A DNA stretch of 33,824 nucleotides from Holophagales bacterium UBA2201 (GCA_002327305.1 DCUZ01000052.1:8813-42636), one strand, 5' to 3'; numbered from the stretch's first letter, positions 1 to 8,363 are shown. Notes: generated by a model not told the origin, from the sequence alone. Translations and numbers: made by a program.

Positions 1-51
1 ACGCACAAGGACCGGCTCAACGCCGATCTGCTGGCCTTTCTCGAGGCCTGA
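1..51 (+). CDS. C-terminal tail of a gene cut by the left edge
   Basis: Frame 1 is open from the first base and ends at TGA 49-51, giving 16 residues that finish in NADLLAFLEA. This ending is reminiscent of alpha/beta-hydrolase C-termini, where a final helix follows the catalytic His, but 16 residues cannot prove a family. It lies 66 bp upstream of the sod gene on the same strand. The reading frame is judged real because it has high-GC codon use and stops just before an AT-richer leader with a clear Shine-Dalgarno site for the next gene. Confidence 0.45.
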   Translation, partial: THKDRLNADLLAFLEA

Positions 52-117
52 GGCCCGTTCGATCGGAACTTTTATGAGAAACATTAATCAAAATTTGACC
101 CTATAAGGAGAAATACA

Positions 118-729
118 ATGGAAACTCAAAAACTCTATGTGTTGCCGAATCTTCCGTATGACCACGCCGCGCTGAAGCCGCACCTGTCGGAAGAGTTGCT
201 GAAGCTGCATCACGACAAGCATCATGCGGCTTACGTGACCGGGGCCAACGCCATCCTCCAGAAAATGGATAAGGCCAGGACCGACAATGCCGATTTCGAT
301 GTGAAGGCGACCTTCAAAGAGCTCTCGTTCCACATCGGAGGGCACATCCTCCACTCGCTCTTTTGGAGGAATCTCGCCGCGGCCGGCAGGGACGGGGGCG
401 GAAAGCCGTCGGGCAGGATCGAGAACGTCCTCACCGAGGAGTACGGCTCCTTCGACCGGTTCAAGAAACTGTTTTCGCAGACCGCGGCAAGCGTGGAGGG
501 CTCGGGATGGGCGGCGCTCACCTTCTGCAAGGGAACACAGAGACCCATCATCATGCAGGTCGAGAAGCATAACATCAATGTCTACCCGCAGTTCAGAATC
601 CTGATGGTCCTGGATGTCTGGGAGCACGCCTATTACCCCGACTATAAGAACGACAGGGGAAAATTTGTGGAGGCGTTCTGGAACATCGTGAATTGGGCCG
701 AAGTCAACAATCGGCTGGAGAAATTGTGA
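118..729 (+). CDS. sod: Superoxide dismutase, Fe/Mn family
   Basis: A 203-aa protein, the normal length for Fe/Mn superoxide dismutases, which convert superoxide to peroxide and oxygen. All four metal ligands are visible by family alignment: His31 in LHHDKHH, His79 in HILHSLFW, and Asp166 and His170 in LDVWEHAYY. The conserved second-sphere Tyr39 is also present. Metal choice (Fe, Mn or cambialistic) cannot be read safely from the sequence. No signal peptide is seen, so the enzyme is probably cytoplasmic. The ATG at 118 is preceded by AAGGAG ending at 110, at normal spacing. The stop codon overlaps the GTG start of the DJ-1/PfpI gene, so the two are probably translated together as an oxidative-stress pair. 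Identification is firm. Confidence 0.96.
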   Translation: METQKLYVLPNLPYDHAALKPHLSEELLKLHHDKHHAAYVTGANAILQKMDKARTDNADFDVKATFKELSFHIGGHILHSLFWRNLAAAGRDGGGKPSGRIENVLTEEYGSFDRFKKLFSQTAASVEGSGWAALTFCKGTQRPIIMQVEKHNINVYPQFRILMVLDVWEHAYYPDYKNDRGKFVEAFWNIVNWAEVNNRLEKL

Positions 730-1232
730 TTAACGCCCTAATTTTGAGCGCTGACAATTTTGAAGACACCGAGCTGTTGGTGCCCTACTACCGGTTTAAG
801 GAGGCGGGTGATGAAGTGATCGTTGCCTCGGCCGGTCGCGGGGCCATCAAGGGCAAGCACGGCTACGAAGTGGCCGTAACCAAGAGCCTTGACGAGGTCA
901 ACCCGGACGATTATGCGATTCTGGTTCTGCCCGGAGGGGCGGCGCCGGCGTCGGTGAGAAAGGAGCCGAAGGCGCTGGAAATTGCTCGAAGCTTTTTCAA
1001 GCATAACAAACCGGTTGCTGCCATTTGTCACGGGCCGCAGATCTTGATCAGCGCTGGGTTGTTGAAGGGAAAACATGCCACATGCTACCTGTCGGTGATC
1101 GACGAGCTGAAAGAGTCCGGCGCGATCTACGAGGACGGGGAGGTGGTGGTTGACGGCAACCTGGTTACTTCCCGGCAACCGGCCGACCTGCCTGCGTTCA
1201 TGCGCGAGGCCATGAAACAACTCAAGCAATAA
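726..1232 (+). CDS. DJ-1/PfpI family protein
   Basis: A 168-aa protein of the DJ-1/PfpI (class I glutamine amidotransferase-like) superfamily, whose members act as deglycases, chaperones or peptidases. The nucleophile elbow reads AAICHGPQ, with Cys101-His102 as the expected active-site pair. The preceding VLPGGAAP strand-turn is also typical. I place the start at GTG 726, because GGAG at 717-720 lies 5 bases upstream and the first residues (INALILSADNFED) match the family N-terminus. A start further upstream at 693 would lie inside sod and lacks a ribosome site. The GTG overlaps the sod stop (GTGA), a classic translational-coupling arrangement. Exact substrate is unknown; a role in carbonyl or oxidative stress is inferred from family and partner. 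Confidence 0.88.
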   Translation: MINALILSADNFEDTELLVPYYRFKEAGDEVIVASAGRGAIKGKHGYEVAVTKSLDEVNPDDYAILVLPGGAAPASVRKEPKALEIARSFFKHNKPVAAICHGPQILISAGLLKGKHATCYLSVIDELKESGAIYEDGEVVVDGNLVTSRQPADLPAFMREAMKQLKQ

Positions 1233-1233
1233 A

Positions 1234-1359
1234 TTGACCTGGGAAAAAGGATTCGGCCAGCAGCTACTCTTGGTTGTTTTGTGGATGGTGCCTGTATTGA
1301 TCGTTTTATGCAAGAGGACCAAAAAGCCGAATAATGAAATAGCATCGAACGCCTCATAG
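1234..1359 (+). CDS. Possible 41-aa single-span membrane peptide
   Basis: The gap between the DJ-1/PfpI and multicopper oxidase genes contains an open frame starting at TTG 1234 or internally at ATG 1273. It encodes a hydrophobic stretch (LLLVVLWMVPVLIVLC), then a basic KRTKK and a short polar tail. It ends 9 bases before the oxidase ATG. This is the layout of a small single-pass membrane protein, but no good ribosome binding site precedes either start and no family is recognised. It could equally be chance, so it is listed only as a candidate. Confidence 0.22.
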   Translation: MTWEKGFGQQLLLVVLWMVPVLIVLCKRTKKPNNEIASNAS

Positions 1360-1368
1360 GAGCAACTA

Positions 1369-3786
1369 ATGATAACTCCCGATCGTTCTCAAAGCGCCGC
1401 TCGCCGGATGCTTGCAAAACTCATGAAACCTCTGGTCACGCTGTTTGGCTGCCTGGCGCTGTTTATACCGATGCCGATGCTTTTGGCGGCGACGGTGGAA
1501 TATGACCTCACCATTGCATGGCAGGAGATGAACTTCACCGGCCGGATGGTGAAGGCGCTCACCGTCAATGGACAGCTGCCCGGTCCGCCCCTGCGTTTCA
1601 CTCAGGGCGATCACGCCGTGATTCGCGTCCACAACCAGTTGGACGAGGAAACCTCGATTCACTGGCATGGCATCCTGCTGCCCAATGCCATGGACGGCGT
1701 GCCCTTCGTGACATTTCCACCCATCGCGCCGGGTAAGACGTTTATCTATGAGTTTGATCTTCGCCAATCCGGCACCTACTGGTATCACAGCCATACGATG
1801 CTGCAGGAACAGCGTGGCCTGTATGGGGCGCTGGTCATCGCCCCAAAAGACGGAAACGCATTTGACCGTCTCCGCGATCATGTCGTGGTATTATCGGACT
1901 GGACAGACGAGGATGCGGGTTCGGTGCTTCACACCCTCAAACGCGGCAGCGAGTGGTATTCACTGCAGAAAGGCAGCGGTCAAAGCGTATTGGGTGCGGC
2001 GCGGCTGGGCATGCTGGATGCGTATTTTTCACGCGAACTCCAGCGCATGCCACCCATGGACCTTGCCGACGTTTACTATGATCGTTTTCTCCTCAACGGC
2101 GCTCAGCAGCAGTCCCTCGCCGCCCAGCCTGGGGAAAAGATCCGGCTCCGGGTCATTGCGGGTTCTGCCACCACCTTCTTCTATGTGCAGTTTGCCGGAG
2201 GACCGCTGCAGATCATCGCGGCGGACGGGCAGCCGGTGCAACCTTTCACAGAACAGCGGCTGCTGATCGGCGTGGCCGAGACATATGATGTGATCATCAC
2301 CATGCCGGCAGACGGGAGCTTCGAGTTTCGCGCCACGGCCCATGATGGATCAGGTCAGGCCTCGCTGTGGCTTGGCACCGGGCCGCGACACAACGCAGCG
2401 GATATCCCGTACCCCAATCTCTATTCCAGCATGAGCGGTCTCTCACTCAAACGCGTGTTGGCGTTAACCCCGGGCGGCTCGATGGGCATGTCCGGCACCG
2501 AGGTGCGCGCCGGCAAATTCGACCAACCGGGCATGAACGGCATGGATGGAATGAAGGAGATGGAACACGGCGCCATGCCCCAGGACGCCGGTGAAATGAA
2601 CCTTGCCGGCATGGCTTCCGCCCCCGAGATGAAACATGCAGGCCACGACATAGCCGGAGTGGCGCATGAAAATATGTCTTCGGACAAAGCCCTCAATGGC
2701 CATCCCGGATTGGGAATGCCCACCCACGAACAACCCGCCGCACCCGGGAGCATTTGGCTTCGGCTGCTCGCTGAGGATGTGAGTTCTAAAGCCCCGCTGG
2801 CCGCTGACGGCATGAGCCCCGAACGTCCCTGGCCGCCTTACGACAAATTGCGCGCCGTGCAGCCCACCGCCTTCGATCCCGACAAACCGGTCCGAGAAAT
2901 CCGGATGACCCTCGATGGCGACATGGAGCGTTACGTCTGGTTCCTGAACAACAAACCGCTCTCCGCGGCCGATCATATTGAGATCAAACGCGGTGAAGTC
3001 GTGCGCTTCATCATGATCAACCGCACCATGATGCATCACCCCATGCATCTGCATGGCCACTTTTTTCGCGTACTCAATGCCCAAGATGAATACTCACCGC
3101 TCAAGCACACCGTGGATGTCGCCCCCATGACAACCACCGTGATCGAGTTTGCGGCGGAAGAGTTCGGCGACTGGTTTTTTCACTGCCATCTGCTTTATCA
3201 TATGGAAAGCGGCATGGCGCGGTTGGTGCATTATCATGACTTCACACCCGACGCTGCCACCGCAGCCGTCCGCCAGCATCTCTACCATGACCCATTCCAC
3301 CTTTATGGTCGGGTGGACCTGATGTCGCCGATGGCACACGGGGCGGTGGTTTATGCCAACACCCGGCATATCTTCTCTGCCGAGTGGCAGGTCGGTTGGC
3401 AGCGAGTGGACGACCTGCATTGGGAGGTCACGCCCGCCTACGATTACTACCTGAACCGCTTTGCCAGCGTCTTTGCCGGCATCGATCTCGAAGGGGCCGG
3501 CAATCACGTCGAAAAACACGAGGGCATTTTCGGCCTGCGCTATCTGCTGCCCCTCAATATCGCATCGCGCGCATGGGTGGACACGGCAGGTGAATTCCAA
3601 TTCGCCGTCAGCAAGCACCTGGAACTCACCCCGCGACTCGCGGTATTTTCGGAAGCCGAATATGACACCGGTGAACGGTGGGAAATACGGGCAGGCGCAA
3701 CCTGTCTGCTAGCCAAGCACTTTTCGCTGATCGGCCAATGGCATTCCCGGTTCGGTTGGGGCGGTGGTCTGCGCTGGCAGTTCTGA
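1369..3786 (+). CDS. CopA-type multicopper oxidase fused to CopB-like barrel
   Basis: An 805-aa periplasmic/outer-membrane copper-resistance protein. Residues 20-41 form a signal peptide. Three cupredoxin domains follow, with all copper-binding blocks present: HWHG (98-101), YWYHSH (138-142), HHPMHLHGH (556-564) and HCHLLYHMESGM (605-616). The type-1 copper ligands are therefore Cys606, His611 and probably Met616. Residues about 372-450 are rich in Met and His, as in CopA/PcoA copper-storage segments. From about residue 630 to the end the sequence changes to alternating aromatic/polar strands ending in WQF, resembling the outer-membrane CopB C-terminus. CopA and CopB are usually separate genes, so this looks like a natural fusion. 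The start at ATG 1369 has AGGAG at 1358-1362. Likely role: periplasmic oxidation or sequestration of Cu(I). Confidence 0.9.
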   Translation: MITPDRSQSAARRMLAKLMKPLVTLFGCLALFIPMPMLLAATVEYDLTIAWQEMNFTGRMVKALTVNGQLPGPPLRFTQGDHAVIRVHNQLDEETSIHWHGILLPNAMDGVPFVTFPPIAPGKTFIYEFDLRQSGTYWYHSHTMLQEQRGLYGALVIAPKDGNAFDRLRDHVVVLSDWTDEDAGSVLHTLKRGSEWYSLQKGSGQSVLGAARLGMLDAYFSRELQRMPPMDLADVYYDRFLLNGAQQQSLAAQPGEKIRLRVIAGSATTFFYVQFAGGPLQIIAADGQPVQPFTEQRLLIGVAETYDVIITMPADGSFEFRATAHDGSGQASLWLGTGPRHNAADIPYPNLYSSMSGLSLKRVLALTPGGSMGMSGTEVRAGKFDQPGMNGMDGMKEMEHGAMPQDAGEMNLAGMASAPEMKHAGHDIAGVAHENMSSDKALNGHPGLGMPTHEQPAAPGSIWLRLLAEDVSSKAPLAADGMSPERPWPPYDKLRAVQPTAFDPDKPVREIRMTLDGDMERYVWFLNNKPLSAADHIEIKRGEVVRFIMINRTMMHHPMHLHGHFFRVLNAQDEYSPLKHTVDVAPMTTTVIEFAAEEFGDWFFHCHLLYHMESGMARLVHYHDFTPDAATAAVRQHLYHDPFHLYGRVDLMSPMAHGAVVYANTRHIFSAEWQVGWQRVDDLHWEVTPAYDYYLNRFASVFAGIDLEGAGNHVEKHEGIFGLRYLLPLNIASRAWVDTAGEFQFAVSKHLELTPRLAVFSEAEYDTGERWEIRAGATCLLAKHFSLIGQWHSRFGWGGGLRWQF

Positions 3787-3890
3787 ATGGCGCTAAGGGA
3801 ACGAAATTTCAGCAGAGAAATGAACATGAGACCAGAACCACAATTAGCGAAAGGAATTTCAACAATGATCTGATCTAACCGCCAAATGAA

Positions 3891-4085
3891 ATGCAATTAG
3901 TCTCCTCCAACGTGGAGCCTGTCCCACAACGATTGTGGAACGACCTCTTCCTGCAATGGGGCCTCAGCGGGTCCTTTGAAGCGTTCACAGTGGTCCAGGG
4001 TGTGGCGGGTCCCGGTAGGGCGGTGGCTTATGCCTCCGTCGTGGACAACCGGACGAATGACGCCATTTACATCCCGGCGCAGTAG
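3891..4085 (+). pseudogene. C-terminal relic of a DUF3494-family surface protein
   Basis: The last about 55 residues encoded here (from WNDLFLQWGLSG to the terminal YIPAQ) match the C-termini of the two large paralogues at 5634-8315 and 8593-11271, where the same region reads WNNVFLQWDLSG to YIPAQ. Homology fades upstream of about 3900, where the DNA becomes AT-richer and contains stops. No signal peptide or upstream domains exist, so this is a truncated copy rather than an independent 64-aa gene. It is still followed by the same hairpin terminator as the intact paralogues, showing that the 3' end of a complete cassette was once here. Confidence 0.8.
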
Positions 4086-4107
4086 CCTGAACCGTCAGCG
4101 CGACAAA

Positions 4108-4133
4108 GGGGCCTCCCTCGGGGAGGCCCGTTT
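4108..4133 (+). terminator. Intrinsic terminator, family copy 1
   Basis: A perfect 9-bp stem GGGCCTCCC (4109-4117) / GGGAGGCCC (4121-4129) with a TCG loop, followed by GTTTG. It is the counterpart of the hairpins after the two intact paralogues, although its T-tract is shorter, which fits a decaying relic. Confidence 0.75.
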
Positions 4134-4170
4134 GTCCGTCCTCGCTTTCCGGAGACGGATTCACGCTGGA

Positions 4171-4251
4171 CGGTCGGATCGACCGGCTCGCCGGTCCATG
4201 TGACCGATTGAGCCCGTGATATTCGGGAAAAGGCGGGCACGGCACTTGCAT
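4171..4251 (+). promoter_or_regulatory. Sigma-54 promoter P1 with tandem operator
   Basis: The -24/-12 element reads GGCACGGCACTTGCAT, with invariant GG at 4236-4237 and GC at 4248-4249 separated by exactly 10 bases, an excellent match to the RpoN consensus. Upstream are two perfect inverted repeats CGGTC-N5-GACCG at 4171-4185 and 4192-4206, exactly 21 bp (two helical turns) apart. The second ends 29 bp before the -24 GG. This is the arrangement expected for a sigma-54 enhancer-binding protein. The predicted transcript start is near 4261. Confidence 0.88.
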
Positions 4252-4262
4252 CATAAAAATAC

Positions 4263-5381
4263 ATGAAGCATTTTATGGAACATGAGCCGCCCGCAGACGC
4301 ACAAATAGCCCGGGTTTCAAAGCCATGGCTGAATATTGTCCTTTCAACAAGGAAAGGGCTTTCAAAACCCTGGACCCTGATTGCTTGCATTTCCGCCCTC
4401 GTATGCGCGGCGCCGTTTCACGCGGCACTGGCTCAATCCGCGCCCGATCTGGGCGCGGCCGGGAGCTTCGCGGTCCTGGCCGGCACGGCGGTGACCTGCA
4501 CCAGCAGCGCGATCACCGGAGATGCGGGCGTCAACAGCGGCGCGGTCGGCGCTTGCACGGTTGTGGGGACGGTTCACGACGGCGACGCGGTCGCCCAGCA
4601 GGCTTACGCTGACTTCCTTGCTGCGTATGACACCCTCGCGGCCGAGCCGTGTGAAGAGATGTTGTTCGGCACCCTCGCCGGTGCGACGCTTCCGCCCAAG
4701 GTGTATTGTTTCGCTGAGACGGCGGCGTTGACGGGCGTATTGACGCTCAGCGGGCCATCGGGCGGGACCTGGATATTCAGAATCGGGACCAGCGGGACCG
4801 GCGCTCTTCAAGCCACCAACTTCAATGTGGCCTTGTCCGGCGGGACGGGGTGTTACAACAACGTGTATTGGTGGACCGCGCAAGCCGCGACGCTGACCAA
4901 TACGGTCTTTTTTGGAAGGGTCTTCGCGGGTACGGATGTGACCGTAACCACCGGTGGGAGCGTTAACGGCCAAACCCTGGCGAAAGGCGCGGTCACCTTG
5001 ACGGGCACCTCCGTCTCGCTTGACTTCTGCCCGGTTCGCGAGGTGTCGCCTCGTTACGCGGTCTTCCCCCTGCGCATGACCAAGGACGCGAATTCCTGGA
5101 CCGGCTTCCACCTGTACTTCCAGCGGATCATTGAAGCGACGGGCTACAACCTCTATGAAGGCGACATCGGCGCCTGGTACAGCCACGGGAGCGCCGTGGA
5201 CAGCGTTTGCAATGCGGACGTGACCGACCTCGGCACGGGAGAGATGCGCGCAGCCGTCACGCCCTCGGAGGGCGACCACTACTACCTGGTCACGGCCTAC
5301 TCAGGCCCACAGGAAGGTCCGAGCGGATTCGCGTCGAACGGGATGGAAATCCCCGCCGTCCTGAGCACGTGCGCCCCATGA
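4263..5381 (+). CDS. DUF3494 ice-binding-like secreted protein, short member
   Basis: The product contains a signal peptide (ending HAALAQ), then a DUF3494 domain. The domain opens with PDLGAAGSFAVLAG and has the family's VYCFAETAALTGVLTLSG and WWTAQAATLTNTVFFG blocks. In place of the long C-terminal half of its paralogues there is a single about 105-aa beta domain (ATGYNLYEGDIG to YYLVTAYSG) with paired cysteines, resembling a fibronectin-III fold. The start is uncertain. ATG 4263 falls 2 bases after the predicted sigma-54 transcript start, and the position aligning with the true ATG/GTG of the paralogues is TCA (4362-4364), still preceded by AAGGAAAGGG. The gene may therefore be poorly translated or use a non-standard codon. 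DUF3494 members bind ice or act as surface adhesins; the substrate here is unknown. Confidence 0.75.
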   Translation: MKHFMEHEPPADAQIARVSKPWLNIVLSTRKGLSKPWTLIACISALVCAAPFHAALAQSAPDLGAAGSFAVLAGTAVTCTSSAITGDAGVNSGAVGACTVVGTVHDGDAVAQQAYADFLAAYDTLAAEPCEEMLFGTLAGATLPPKVYCFAETAALTGVLTLSGPSGGTWIFRIGTSGTGALQATNFNVALSGGTGCYNNVYWWTAQAATLTNTVFFGRVFAGTDVTVTTGGSVNGQTLAKGAVTLTGTSVSLDFCPVREVSPRYAVFPLRMTKDANSWTGFHLYFQRIIEATGYNLYEGDIGAWYSHGSAVDSVCNADVTDLGTGEMRAAVTPSEGDHYYLVTAYSGPQEGPSGFASNGMEIPAVLSTCAP

Positions 5382-5440
5382 GGGTGCAAGCGGGACCATG
5401 GAATATCCATCACCGGATCCTCCACGGAAAGTGCATGGAC

Positions 5441-5522
5441 CGGTCAAAGTGTCCTGCCCGACGGTTCAAATGACCGGTTCGACCCGCGAAATCACCGAAA
5501 AGCGCGGGCACGGCGCTTGCAT
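5441..5522 (+). promoter_or_regulatory. Sigma-54 promoter P2 with operator
   Basis: The core GGCACGGCGCTTGCAT has GG at 5507-5508 and GC at 5519-5520, with perfect 10-base spacing. The operator CGGTT-N5-GACCG lies at 5462-5476, 30 bp before the GG. A half-conserved second copy (left half CGGTC at 5441-5445) lies exactly 21 bp upstream. The predicted transcript start near 5532 gives a 102-nt leader before the ATG at 5634. Confidence 0.87.
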
Positions 5523-5633
5523 TGAGGATAAGTGTTGCAGTTCATGGATTCCGGACCACCGGTGGACGCATCGACGTTCCGGCGTCCCCAAACAATGGCA
5601 GTCCGCGGTCTTCTCAAAGAAAGGGGAATACTT

Positions 5634-8315
5634 ATGAAAACTTGGCTCATGATGGCTTTCATAACCGCTCTGATGGTTGCTGCGCCGTTTCAACCGGCCC
5701 TGGCGCAATCCGCGCCGGATCTGGGCGCGGCCGGAGACTTCGCCGTCCTGGCCGGCACGACGGTGACCTGTACCGGCGCCATTATCGATGGAGACGTTGG
5801 CGTCAACACCGGAGGCTCGATAGGCGCGTGCACGGTCCTGGGAAACAGCATCGTGGGCGGGATCGCCGCGACGGCTTACAATGACTTTCTTGCCGCGTAC
5901 GCCTCTCTCGCTCCCCAGCCGGGTGACGTCTACACGATTCAGAATGGCACCCTCGCCGGCCTGACGCTGACGCCCGGCGTCTACTGGCTCGATGATTCGG
6001 CCAAGACGGGAGTGTTGACGCTCGACGACCTGGGCGACCCGAACGCGGTTTGGATCTTCAAAAGCGGGACCAGCGGCACCGGCTCATTGGTGGGCAATAG
6101 TTTCAATGTGGTCATGGCCGGCGGCGGGGACCCGTGCGCCAACGGCGCCAGCGTGTTTTGGTGGTCCGCCCAGGCCGCGACGCTGACGGATTCTAACTTC
6201 ATCGGAACCGTGCTCACGGGCACGGACATCACCATCACCAACGGGAACTTTATCGGGCAGGCCCTGGCGACGGGCGCGATCACGCTGACCACCCCCGGCA
6301 CCTTCATTTTCTGCGGAACGATCATCGCCTGTACCCCGCCGGGAGCGTTCAATCTCCTGGCCCCGCCCAACCTCGCCAACGACGTGCCCATCTCGGGCGT
6401 GACGCTGGACTGGACCGATTCTTCGGGGGCCGCGTCCTATACGCTGAATTTTGGGACCGTCAATCCGCCTCCCATCTATCATATCGGCTTGCTGGTGAGC
6501 CAGTATGCCCTGCCGGTCCTGAACCCCAATACCTGGTATTACTGGTCCGTGACCGCCACGAACGGGTGTCCGCCCGATGCCTTCGCGGGGGTATGGTCCT
6601 TCTACACAGGAATTCCCTGCATTCCGCCCGAGGCGCCCCAACTCCAGAGCCCTTGCGGGGAGACGAACGTGACCGAGCCGGTGACGCTTATGTGGTATGA
6701 GGCGGCGAACGCCGTGTTCTACCAGGTCTGGATGGGGCTCGAGCCGGGCCACCTCGTTATGCTCGGCACGACGACCGGGCTCTCCTGGGTGGTCACCGAT
6801 CTTCTCGAGGGCACCGAGTATTGCTGGCTCATTGTGGCGGTGAACGACTGCGGCATGGCCCACAGTCAGACATGCTGTTTTACATCAGCGGGACCCCCTG
6901 AGCCGGTGGAGACGTTGCTCTACATTCCGGGGGTGGCCAACATCCTGGGCGACAATTTCTCCTGGTGGAAGACGGACGTCCAGATCATGAGCACCAGCGA
7001 TCGGGACGCCGCCTACAGCATCACCTTCATTCCGGCCGACACCGACGGAACCCAATCCCCGCATGTCATTACGGGCACCCTGGGGACCGGCCAGGTGAAG
7101 CAGTACCAGGACATCGTCCATGTCGCGTTCGGGCTCTCGGAAGCCTACGGAGACCTGCGCATCGTCTCCGACCAGCTCCTCATCGCCATAGCGCGCACCT
7201 ACCACGACACCGAGGATGGCACCTACGGGCAGGGCATTCTGGGGTACAGGGTGGATCCCGTGCTCGGACTCTCCGATATCCGCTATCTGCTTCGCCAGGG
7301 CGAGGTGGGGTACCTGGTCCATCCCGTCTTCGGGACGGCCTACCGCAGCAATGTCGGCTTCATGGAGGTCACCGGAGGGGCCGCCGCCGTGGAGGTCTCC
7401 CTGTTCAGCCACCTCGATGAACCGCTCGGAACCAAGAGTTACCCCCTGCTCCCCCTGGGATTCCACCAGGTGAACGGCATTTTCGAGGACATGGGAGTGG
7501 AGGGCGACCACCATGCGGCCCGGGCCGAGGTGCGCGTCACCGGCGCGGGCACGGTCCTGGCCTACGCCTCCATCACCGACAACATCACGAACGATTCGAT
7601 CTTCACGGTGGGAGAGAAGCTCCTCGGGACCACCTCCGAGACGCGGCAGACCCTGTCGGCCGCGGCGCACACCCATGGCGCCAACAACTCGTTCTGGCGT
7701 TCCGACGTGAGGGTCTACAATCCCCTCGCGGGCAGCACCAACATCACCTACACCTACCGTCCCGTGGAAGGGCCGGCCATCACCAAGACCCTCGTGGCCG
7801 CATCGAGGAACATCATCTACACGAACGACGTGCTTTCCCAGATGTTCGGCATCATCGACGACACCAACGGAAGTCTGGAGGTTGGATCCGACTCCCCGCT
7901 GTTGCTCTCCAGCCGCATCTACACGGATGCCTATGAGGGCGGGACCTACGGTCAGCAGATCCTCAGCTGCCGGTCAGACCAGGGGATCGTCAACCATCAC
8001 CAGGGGATCATCCTGGGCCTTCGCGCAAACGGGGATTACCGCACCAACCTGGGCATGACCGAGATCGCCGGCCGCGTGTTGACCGTTCTGGTCAGGATCT
8101 ATGACACGACGGGCTCCTTCTTGGGGGAGCGCACGGTGAATCTGCAGCCCTATCAGCACATGCAATGGAACAATGTCTTCCTGCAATGGGATCTCAGCGG
8201 AATCTTCGAGGCGTATGCGGTGGTCCAGGGCGTGGCGGGCGGGGGTCGCGTGGCGGCCTACGCCTCCGTCGTGGACAACCGGACGAACGACGCCGTCTAC
8301 ATCCCGGCGCAATAA
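5634..8315 (+). CDS. DUF3494 ice-binding-like surface protein, long paralogue A
   Basis: An 893-aa secreted protein. Residues 1-25 are a signal peptide ending PALAQ. Residues about 29-228 are a DUF3494 ice-binding-like domain (LGAAGDFAVLAG opening, then NGTLAGLTLTPGVYWL and FWWSAQAATLTDSNFIG). About 234-326 and 330-418 are two Cys-containing fibronectin-III-like modules. About 428-658 and 675-893 are two copies of a beta-rich repeat (SWWKTDV or SFWRSDV near each start, TYGQ in the middle, AYAS(I/V)xDNxTND near each end). ATG 5634 has AAAGGGG upstream; a longer in-frame start at 5532 would coincide with the transcript start and overrun a leader that is non-coding in the paralogue. The protein is likely exported. 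Ice binding, adhesion or matrix function is inferred from DUF3494 only. Confidence 0.9.
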   Translation: MKTWLMMAFITALMVAAPFQPALAQSAPDLGAAGDFAVLAGTTVTCTGAIIDGDVGVNTGGSIGACTVLGNSIVGGIAATAYNDFLAAYASLAPQPGDVYTIQNGTLAGLTLTPGVYWLDDSAKTGVLTLDDLGDPNAVWIFKSGTSGTGSLVGNSFNVVMAGGGDPCANGASVFWWSAQAATLTDSNFIGTVLTGTDITITNGNFIGQALATGAITLTTPGTFIFCGTIIACTPPGAFNLLAPPNLANDVPISGVTLDWTDSSGAASYTLNFGTVNPPPIYHIGLLVSQYALPVLNPNTWYYWSVTATNGCPPDAFAGVWSFYTGIPCIPPEAPQLQSPCGETNVTEPVTLMWYEAANAVFYQVWMGLEPGHLVMLGTTTGLSWVVTDLLEGTEYCWLIVAVNDCGMAHSQTCCFTSAGPPEPVETLLYIPGVANILGDNFSWWKTDVQIMSTSDRDAAYSITFIPADTDGTQSPHVITGTLGTGQVKQYQDIVHVAFGLSEAYGDLRIVSDQLLIAIARTYHDTEDGTYGQGILGYRVDPVLGLSDIRYLLRQGEVGYLVHPVFGTAYRSNVGFMEVTGGAAAVEVSLFSHLDEPLGTKSYPLLPLGFHQVNGIFEDMGVEGDHHAARAEVRVTGAGTVLAYASITDNITNDSIFTVGEKLLGTTSETRQTLSAAAHTHGANNSFWRSDVRVYNPLAGSTNITYTYRPVEGPAITKTLVAASRNIIYTNDVLSQMFGIIDDTNGSLEVGSDSPLLLSSRIYTDAYEGGTYGQQILSCRSDQGIVNHHQGIILGLRANGDYRTNLGMTEIAGRVLTVLVRIYDTTGSFLGERTVNLQPYQHMQWNNVFLQWDLSGIFEAYAVVQGVAGGGRVAAYASVVDNRTNDAVYIPAQ

Positions 8316-8334
8316 CCGGGGCCGTCTTCAATAC

Positions 8335-8363
8335 AAAGGGCCTCCCGTGGGGGAGGCCCTTTT
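8335..8363 (+). terminator. Intrinsic terminator, family copy 2
   Basis: The stem AAAGGGCCTCCC (8335-8346) pairs with GGGAGGCCCTTT (8351-8362) around a 4-base loop and runs into a T-tract. It lies 20 bases after the stop of paralogue A and is a strong rho-independent terminator. Confidence 0.92.

Noticed and set aside
3787..3890. Insertion-sequence remnant in the AT-rich junction after the copper oxidase
   Set aside because: No transposase frame, terminal inverted repeats or target duplication could be found.
5532..5633. 34-residue N-terminal extension of paralogue A
   Set aside because: It would start at the predicted transcript start, places the signal peptide internally, and the same leader contains a stop in paralogue B.
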